From Victivallis vadensis (lineage in GTDB: Bacteria; Verrucomicrobiota; Lentisphaeria; Victivallales; GWF2-50-93), in assembly GCA_020718525.1 (NCBI GenBank), contig DYRX01000010.1:1-29340 (forward strand): a stretch of 29,340 nucleotides of DNA, given 5' to 3'. The notes below the pieces were generated by a model. That model was not told the DNA's origin. It was given only the letters and a program-made list of their open reading frames with translations, and made no database searches. Positions 24,884 to 29,340 of the stretch are shown one piece after another (position 1 is the stretch's first letter; every line of letters begins with the position of its first letter). A program made the position numbers and the translations under genes.

Positions 24884-25304
24884 CGGCCACCTCGATCCCC
24901 ATGCTCCTGGCAGTCCCCTCGATGATCCTCATCGCAGCGTCTTCGCTCGACGCGTTGAGATCCTGCATTTTGAGCTTGACAATCTCCTTCACCTGCGCCC
25001 TGCTGATCTTGCCGACCTTTTCACGGCCGGCCGTCTTGGCACCCGAGGCTAGCCCCGCCGCCTTCTTGATCAGAATCGAGGCAGGTGGGGATTTGGTGAT
25101 GAACGTGAACGATCGATCCTGGTAGACCGTGATCACGACCGGAATGATCAGCCCCGACTGGGACTGCGTGGCCGCGTTGAACTTCTTGCAGAATTCCATG
25201 ATGTTCACGCCGGCCTGCCCGAGGGCAGGACCAACTGGCGGCGCCGGATTCGCGGCGCCTGCGGGAATCTGCAATTTGATCTCCGCAATTACTTTTTTCG
25301 CCAT
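24876..25304 (-). CDS. rplK: 50S ribosomal protein L11
   Basis: A 142-residue L11, part of the GTPase-associated centre and required for stringent factor sensing. The N-terminal domain includes KLQIPAGAANPAPPVGPALGQAGVNIMEFCKKFNAAT, and the rRNA-binding C-terminal domain ends IEGTARSMGIEV. AGGAG precedes the ATG. The 105-bp gap to nusG contains a small GGCTC/GAGCC hairpin (25386-25390 with 25395-25399) followed by CTTTT on the minus strand, a weak terminator-like element. Confidence 0.98.
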   Translation of the reverse strand: MAKKVIAEIKLQIPAGAANPAPPVGPALGQAGVNIMEFCKKFNAATQSQSGLIIPVVITVYQDRSFTFITKSPPASILIKKAAGLASGAKTAGREKVGKISRAQVKEIVKLKMQDLNASSEDAAMRIIEGTARSMGIEVADA

Positions 25305-25409
25305 TTTTTCTCCTTTTCGGACATCCGCGGTTCGAAACGGCAGGTGCCTCTCCCGCTCGGACGACCTAAGGCTTCACGACAAAAGGGCTCAATCGAGCCT
25401 GGAACGCGA

Positions 25410-25994
25410 TTACTCGCGCTCTACCTGCCAAAACTCGAGTTCCACCGGAGTGGAACGCCCAAATATTGAAACGAGCAGCTTGATTTTTCCGCGCCCGTGA
25501 TCAATCTCCTGAATCGCACCCTCGAAATTCTCGAAGGCACCGTCTTTAATCTTGACGTTCTCGCCAACCTCGTACTGGATTCTCGGCGTCACCTTGTCTT
25601 CGGTGTCATTCACCTGACGCATCAAATCCTCGACCTCCCTGTCAGACAGCGGTATCGGCTGGACACCGCTCCCGAGAAAGCCAATGACGCCCTGTATCTC
25701 CCTGATGAAGTACCAGGCCTTTTCATCGAGCATCCTGGTCTTTGGATCAACCAGCAGATTCATTCTCACAAGGATATAGCCAGGGAAAAACTTCCTCATC
25801 GAAGTTATCTTCTTCCCCTGCCGCACCTCGGAAATCTTCTCGACAGGAATCATCACCTCGAAGACATCGGGCGCTATCCCAGAATCAATCTGCTTCTGGA
25901 TGGAGTCCCTTATCCGGTTCTCGTGCCCAGACAGGGTCTGCACGACATACCACTTCCCGCCTTCCTTCAACTTGCCGCTCGAATTCTGTTCCAT
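25410..25994 (-). CDS. nusG: Transcription elongation/antitermination factor NusG
   Basis: A 194-residue NusG. After a 13-residue polar leader comes the NGN domain (KWYVVQTLSGHENRI... with the KKFFPGY-type signature RKFFPGYILVRM), then GVIGFLGSG and a C-terminal KOW domain (about 140-193, VGENVKIKDGAFENFEGAIQEID). NusG binds the beta' clamp helices, suppresses pausing, and links to Rho or S10. It lies 12 bp after secE in the conserved secE-nusG-rplK order. Confidence 0.97.
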   Translation of the reverse strand: MEQNSSGKLKEGGKWYVVQTLSGHENRIRDSIQKQIDSGIAPDVFEVMIPVEKISEVRQGKKITSMRKFFPGYILVRMNLLVDPKTRMLDEKAWYFIREIQGVIGFLGSGVQPIPLSDREVEDLMRQVNDTEDKVTPRIQYEVGENVKIKDGAFENFEGAIQEIDHGRGKIKLLVSIFGRSTPVELEFWQVERE

Positions 25995-26006
25995 ATTGGC
26001 AGTTCT

Positions 26007-26201
26007 CTACATAGAAATCATGTTGATGAATTTTCTGCTGACCAAATCAACCAGACTGACGAATATCGCAAGCATCGCAACCGTCACGATGACAAGTATG
26101 GTGGACTCGAAGAGCTCGGCCCTGTTGGGCCACGAACACTTCCTGAGCTCGTTCACCGTATCGCTTATAAACTGTCTGGTCTTTGCGAGCCAATTATTCA
26201 T
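26007..26201 (-). CDS. secE: Preprotein translocase subunit SecE
   Basis: A 64-residue single-span SecE. It has an amphipathic N-terminal helix ending in the conserved NELRKCSWPNRAEL motif (18-30), followed by one transmembrane segment (about 33-55). It clamps SecY in the inner membrane. AAAGG serves as ribosome site. It lies between tRNA-Trp and nusG, as in many bacteria; its partner SecG is encoded in the second block of this window. Confidence 0.95.
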   Translation of the reverse strand: MNNWLAKTRQFISDTVNELRKCSWPNRAELFESTILVIVTVAMLAIFVSLVDLVSRKFINMISM

Positions 26202-26224
26202 AAAAACAAACCTTTCAGTAATGC

Positions 26225-26300
26225 TGGCAGGTGAGACAGGGTTCGAACCTGCGACCTGCGGTTTTGGAGACCGCCGCTCTTCCAGCTGAGCTACTCACCT
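26225..26300 (-). tRNA. tRNA-Trp (anticodon CCA)
   Basis: The 76-nt sequence folds into a complete cloverleaf: acceptor arms AGGTGAG (26294-26300) and CTCACCT (26229-26235), D-arm with AGCTGGAA, anticodon stem GCGGT/ACCGC around CTCCAAA giving anticodon CCA, T-loop TTCGAAC, discriminator G and an encoded CCA end. It sits between rpmG and secE in the same transcript, as trpT does near tufB-secE in E. coli. Confidence 0.95.
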
Positions 26301-26305
26301 TTGTT

Positions 26306-26455
26306 TTAGCGTGTTTCCCTGTGAAGAGTGTGCTTTTTCTCGAACTTGCAGAACTTCTTCTTCTCGAGCCTGCCGGGAGTGTTGCGCTTCTCCTTCTTAG
26401 AAGTGTAGTTCCTGCGCTTGCATTCCGTGCACGCCAATGTGATTATCTCGCGCAT
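26306..26455 (-). CDS. rpmG: 50S ribosomal protein L33
   Basis: A 49-residue L33: MREIITLACTECKRRNYTSK at the start, then RNTPGRLEKKKFCKFEKKHTLHRETR. The first zinc pair is present (Cys9, Cys12), but the second is CxxE (Cys36, Glu39) rather than CxxC, so the zinc ribbon is altered. GGAG lies about 12 nt before the ATG, a rather long spacing. It lies between tuf and tRNA-Trp, and 5 bp separate its stop from the 5' end of the tRNA. A 12-bp palindrome TTCATTAATGAA is at 26473-26484 just upstream. Confidence 0.95.
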   Translation of the reverse strand: MREIITLACTECKRRNYTSKKEKRNTPGRLEKKKFCKFEKKHTLHRETR

Positions 26456-26563
26456 GATCTCAAACCGCTCCTTTCATTAATGAAGCAGAGCCGACATGAG
26501 GCAGACCCAATGATCCGACCCCGCTGTCCGGCTCCGCCAAAAAATACTCTACGGCGCGCTTCC

Positions 26564-27772
26564 TTACTTCAGAATCTCAGAAACAACCCCTGAAGCAACA
26601 GTCCTTCCACCTTCGCGTATCGCAAACCTCTGCGCCTTTTCCATCGCTATCGGGCAGATAAGCTTGACAGTTACGGAAACCGCATCTCCGGGCATGACCA
26701 TCTCCTGACCGGCAGGAAGCTCGATCGTGCCAGTAACGTCCGTCGTCCTGAAGTAGAACTGGGGACGGTAGTTCGAAAAGAACGGCGTGTGGCGCCCGCC
26801 CTCTTCCTTGCTCAGAACATAGAGCTCCGCCTTGAAATCTGTGTGCGGATTCACTGAACCCGGCTTCGCAAGAACCTGGCCGCGCTCGACATCTTCCTTC
26901 TTGATGCCTCTGAGGAGACAGCCGACGTTGTCCCCGGCTTCGCCAATCCCGAGCTCTTTCCTGAACATCTCGACGCCTGTAACAACAACTTTAACCGTAG
27001 CCTTGATGCCGACGATTTCAGCAGGATCATTGACTCTGACAGTTCCCCTCTCGACTCTTCCCGTGACAACTGTTCCACGTCCTTCAATCGAGAAGACGTC
27101 TTCAATAGGAAGCAGGAACGCCTGATCCTTGTCGCGGACAGGATCCGGAACATGAGTGTCAACCGCGTCAAGAAGATTCTGTATGCACTTCGCGTCTGCA
27201 TGATCCGGCGTCGGGGCGTTGATAGCCTTGATGGCGGATCCGCGGACAATCGGAGTGCTGTCTCCGTCGAATCCGTATTTGGTGAGGAGCTCGCGGAGCT
27301 CGAGTTCAATCAATCCCAGAAGTTCTTCATCTTCAACAAGATCCACCTTGTTAAGGAATACGACAATCGTCGGCACGCCGACCTGCTTTGCAAGAAGAAT
27401 GTGCTCGCGGGTCTGCGGCATCGGACCGTCAACGGCGCTGACAACCAGGATCGCTCCGTCCATCTGCGCGGCACCAGTGATCATGTTCTTGATATAGTCT
27501 GCGTGTCCGGGGCAGTCAACGTGCGCGTAATGCCTCTTCGCAGACTCGTATTCGACGTGCGACGTGGCAATGGTGAGAATTTTGGTCGAGTCGCGGCGCC
27601 CCTGCTTCTCCGACGCCTTTGCAACTTCGTCGTAGGGAATGAACTTCGACATTCCCTTGCTCGACTGAACCTTCGTGAGAGCCGCGGTAAGAGTCGTCTT
27701 GCCATGGTCAACGTGGCCGATCGTTCCGACGTTGACATGCGGCTTCGTCCTTACAAATGTTTCCTTCGCCAT
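26564..27772 (-). CDS. tuf: Elongation factor Tu with altered switch I
   Basis: A 402-residue EF-Tu that delivers aminoacyl-tRNA to the ribosome. It has the P-loop GHVDHGKT (19-26), DCPGH (86-90), NKVD (141-144), and full domains II and III (RTTDVTGTIELP, EGGRTVASGVV). The switch I/effector loop is unusual: aligned by eye with E. coli EF-Tu it has five extra residues, and the nearly invariant RGITI reads KILTI (64-68) after QGRRDST. The codons are continuous and the flanks normal, so this is not a frameshift. The Mg2+-coordinating Thr (Thr67) is kept. AGGAGATAGGTC precedes the ATG. No second tuf lies between fusA and rpsJ. Confidence 0.97.
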   Translation of the reverse strand: MAKETFVRTKPHVNVGTIGHVDHGKTTLTAALTKVQSSKGMSKFIPYDEVAKASEKQGRRDSTKILTIATSHVEYESAKRHYAHVDCPGHADYIKNMITGAAQMDGAILVVSAVDGPMPQTREHILLAKQVGVPTIVVFLNKVDLVEDEELLGLIELELRELLTKYGFDGDSTPIVRGSAIKAINAPTPDHADAKCIQNLLDAVDTHVPDPVRDKDQAFLLPIEDVFSIEGRGTVVTGRVERGTVRVNDPAEIVGIKATVKVVVTGVEMFRKELGIGEAGDNVGCLLRGIKKEDVERGQVLAKPGSVNPHTDFKAELYVLSKEEGGRHTPFFSNYRPQFYFRTTDVTGTIELPAGQEMVMPGDAVSVTVKLICPIAMEKAQRFAIREGGRTVASGVVSEILK

Positions 27773-27849
27773 GACCTATCTCCTTATATTGTAATTAGTT
27801 GCAAAATCCAACCCGGCCCGCGCCAATCTTCCCGGCAACTCCTGGAAAA

Positions 27850-27925
<76 letters not shown>

Positions 27926-27954
27926 GCCGGCAGAAGCCGCAAGCCTGGGCATAA

Positions 27955-28031
27955 GACAAAGCGGGTATAAAAAATAATACGAGAACTAAAAGAATCAATT
28001 CGATTTATATATTTTTTTGATTTTTTTTTAC
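27955..28031 (-). promoter_or_regulatory. Probable promoter region of the tRNA-Thr-tuf-rpo-ribosomal series
   Basis: This very AT-rich stretch directly precedes the first gene of the series on the minus strand. Candidate elements read on that strand are TTGATT (27993-27998) as -35 and TATTAT (27974-27979) or TTATAC (27965-27970) as -10. Their spacings (13 and 22 nt) are not ideal, so the exact hexamers are not established. The A/T tracts at 28005-28030 could act as an UP element. Confidence 0.4.
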
Positions 28032-28282
28032 AGGACGTGCCATAACTCAGGCAGGCTATCCTGTCCCCTGCCTAAGATCTCCCTGAAAAATTCCGGGCTG
28101 TAGCCCTCCCGATCGAAGACGATGGCGAAACGGCATAAGAACGGATCGCCCTCCAGTTCCTGCTCCGACTGCTGTCCGGGCACATCGCGGAAAAGCCGTG
28201 GAGCAATGTCCTCGCTTGGTACGCTGTGCTGTGGCTCCTTGTCCTGCTTGTTCGTACTTGAAAGACCGGAAAGGTTACACTT
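28028..28282 (-). pseudogene. Remnant of a DDE-type transposase
   Basis: An 85-codon open frame without a credible start begins after an in-frame TGA and ends at a TAA in the AT-rich operon upstream region. It reads RFAIVFDREGYSPEFF (motif at 28085-28129), which resembles the segment around a catalytic Asp in a family of DDE transposases (pattern VFDR-GYSP-F). The preceding residues (LFRDVPGQQSEQELEGDPFL) also look transposase-like. Everything upstream and downstream of this core is missing, so it is a degraded fragment. The IS family cannot be named from so little sequence. This is recognition from memory of the motif, not a search. Confidence 0.5.
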
Positions 28283-28335
28283 TCATTTTCATATGTCAAA
28301 GCGGGGAGTAAACAATGAATAAAGATTTCCATTCA

Positions 28336-28368
28336 CTGATTCCGCGCGATTGCGTCGCGCGGAATCAG
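28336..28368. repeat. Perfect 14-bp GC-rich inverted repeat
   Basis: CTGATTCCGCGCGA (28336-28349) and TCGCGCGGAATCAG (28355-28368) are exact inverted repeats around TTGCG. No T-run follows on either strand. It lies between the transposase remnant and the AraC-type gene. Possible readings are a REP/REPIN-like palindrome, a mobile-element end, or a terminator stem that acts without a T-tract. Confidence 0.65.
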
Positions 28369-28439
28369 ACGTCTGAAATTCGACCGCTATGCGGATCGGA
28401 AGCGAAATCCAATATAGGAATGGGCGTTAGCAAAATTGC

Positions 28440-28458
28440 ATTTCATCTTTGATGTAAT
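28440..28458 (+). promoter_or_regulatory. Candidate operator: interrupted palindrome upstream of the AraC-type gene
   Basis: ATT-T-CATC-TTT-GATG-T-AAT is a symmetrical sequence 27 bp before the regulator start. Position and symmetry fit an operator or a small mRNA hairpin. The surrounding stretch (28436-28472) is AT-rich and includes TTGCAT and TTTTATAC, possible promoter elements with imperfect spacing. Confidence 0.3.
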
Positions 28459-28485
28459 AGATTTTATACGAGAGGGGAGATTTGC

Positions 28486-29022
28486 GTGAAAACTGAATTC
28501 AGAGTTGCTCTGCATCTGCCGTCGAACTATCGGATAAACGATCTTTATCTTCCGGGCATATACCGCCACATAAGGGCGTTCGAACCCCCTTGGAAGGTGA
28601 TGAAAGTGCATGGGACGAAGGAGTCTCCGGCTGAAGTCCAGCGCCATTGTTTCCGCACATGGCATCCTCCGACCGATTTTTTCTCGGTTGAAGACGATCC
28701 TGTGGCAAAGGCGATGGACTATATTCGCCGAAATATAAGCAAAAACCCGACAATCTCGGAAGTGGCAAAATTTAGCGGCGTATCGAGGATCGGGCTCGAA
28801 GTCAAGTTCCGCAGACTTTTAAAGAGCACGCCACCCAAGGAACTGCGCAAGCTCCGGCTCAGAAAGGCGAAGGAGCTTCTGACAGAGACCGAACTCACTT
28901 TGAAGGAAATCGCCGATTTGACGGGTTTCAAGCATGTAGTCCGCCTTAGCACTGAATTCAAAAGGCTTGCAGGAGTCACTCCGGGAGAATTCCGCAGGAA
29001 AAACGAAGCAAATTCAAAATAG
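28486..29022 (+). CDS. XylR-type AraC-family regulator, apparently shortened
   Basis: A 178-residue protein whose C-terminal ~105 residues form the AraC DNA-binding domain with two helix-turn-helix motifs (AMDYIRRNISKNPTISEVAKFSGVSR, then LTLKEIADLTGFKHVVRLSTEFKRLAGVTPGEFRR). The N-terminus (FRVALHLPSNYRINDLYLPGIYRHI) matches the opening strand and helix of the LacI-like sugar-binding domain of XylR-type regulators. Those are usually about 370-400 residues, so some 200 residues of ligand-binding domain seem missing in frame. The start is a GTG with AGGGGAG upstream. It lies 12 bp before a ROK kinase gene, a usual pairing for sugar control. It may be unable to sense its ligand. Confidence 0.8.
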   Translation: MKTEFRVALHLPSNYRINDLYLPGIYRHIRAFEPPWKVMKVHGTKESPAEVQRHCFRTWHPPTDFFSVEDDPVAKAMDYIRRNISKNPTISEVAKFSGVSRIGLEVKFRRLLKSTPPKELRKLRLRKAKELLTETELTLKEIADLTGFKHVVRLSTEFKRLAGVTPGEFRRKNEANSK

Positions 29023-29034
29023 CAGGAGCAGTGG

Positions 29035-29307
29035 ATGGATGCGAAAAAATGCATAGGGATAGAAATCGGCGGAACCAAGCTTCAGATTGCGGCAGGTCAT
29101 TCCGACGGGACAATCTTGAAAAATATTTCCTTCCAGGTTGCCAGGGAAGATGGAGCCGCAGGAATACTCAGAAATATAGAGTCTGCCGTCAAAGAGCTAA
29201 AAAACGAGTTTTCGCCTGCCGCCATTGGCACCGGTTTTGGAGGTCCCATAGACGCTTTGAGCGGACGAATAAAAAAATCCAACCAGATTGTCAACGCCAT
29301 TCCGTAA
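29035..29307 (+). pseudogene. ROK-family sugar kinase N-terminus, interrupted by an in-frame stop
   Basis: The 90 residues before the stop are a ROK N-terminal lobe: the phosphate-binding CIGIEIGGTKLQIA (residues 6-19, with Glu in place of the common Asp of DIGGTK) and AIGTGFGGPIDALSGRIKKSNQI. ROK kinases are usually about 300 residues. A TAA at 29305-29307 stops this frame, yet the same frame continues LSEFGGLNISV, which fits the normal next ROK segment. This points to a nonsense change, probably with a small deletion, rather than a real short protein. The window ends at 29340, so the remainder cannot be judged. AGGAG precedes the ATG. It is co-directional with the AraC-type gene. Confidence 0.6.
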
Positions 29308-29340
29308 CTTTCTGAATTTGGCGGTTTGAATATTTCCGTT

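Noticed and set aside
25386..25399. GGCTC/GAGCC hairpin between nusG and rplK as a terminator
   Set aside because: The stem is only 5 bp and the T-run is four, too weak to call as a terminator.
27548..27634. Frameshift as explanation for the odd EF-Tu switch I
   Set aside because: The codons run in one frame from the P-loop through SHVEY and DCPGH, and the odd segment is sensible sequence; a pair of compensating shifts is not needed.
28072..28332. 86-codon minus-strand frame upstream of tRNA-Thr
   Set aside because: It is out of frame with the transposase-like motif, and its Ser/Arg-rich product looks like a shadow.

Overview
This 29.3-kb window is a bacterial chromosome segment dominated by one very long head-to-tail gene series on the minus strand, transcribed from about 27950 down to about 323. 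It holds the translation and transcription core: tRNA-Thr, tuf, rpmG, tRNA-Trp, secE, nusG, rplK, rplA, rplJ, rplL, rpoB, rpoC, rpsL, rpsG, fusA, rpsJ, rplC, rplD, rplW, rplB and rpsS. After a 228-bp gap comes a second co-directional block: tpiA, secG, pheA (chorismate mutase/prephenate dehydratase), a class I/II aminotransferase, tyrA, dxs and a MOP-superfamily membrane transporter. At the right end, on the plus strand, are a short XylR-type AraC regulator and the start of a ROK-family sugar kinase that meets an in-frame stop just before the window ends.

The organism is most likely a member of the PVC superphylum, with Lentisphaerota/Victivallales the best guess. This is an inference from gene content and protein character (XylR-type AraC regulator beside a ROK kinase beginning IGIEIGGTK, an unusual EF-Tu, MEP-pathway dxs), not a database result. 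Cells are presumably of Gram-negative architecture. All core genes are intact and of normal length.

The ribosomal block joins three classically separate operons (tuf-secE-nusG-rplKAJL-rpoBC, str and S10). Many junctions are ATGA or TAATG overlaps, which suggests translational coupling. Two hairpin-plus-T-run signals sit inside the block, at rplL/rpoB and rpsL/rpsG. A long near-symmetrical hairpin lies at rpoC/rpsL. The S10 series stops abruptly after rpsS, so rplV, rpsC, rplP and the spc genes must lie elsewhere. The second block makes phenylalanine and tyrosine precursors from prephenate (PheA, TyrA, aminotransferase) and feeds triose phosphate into isoprenoid synthesis (TpiA, Dxs). It also carries the SecYEG subunit gene secG, whose product has an unusual repeat-bearing hydrophilic tail.

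The points most worth a second look are: (1) EF-Tu with a five-residue insertion and a lost RGITI signature in switch I; (2) the SecG tail with repeated PDGTIV(K/R)KV-GGTITMKP units; (3) the premature end of the S10 series; (4) a transposase remnant and a perfect 14-bp inverted repeat beside the head of the ribosomal operon; (5) an AraC/XylR regulator that seems to have lost most of its ligand-binding domain in frame, next to a ROK gene with a stop; (6) paired hairpins in the 322-bp left-end non-coding region; (7) RpoB with Asn at the position equivalent to E. coli His526. I found no CRISPR array, prophage or defence system, and no clear undescribed multi-gene system.
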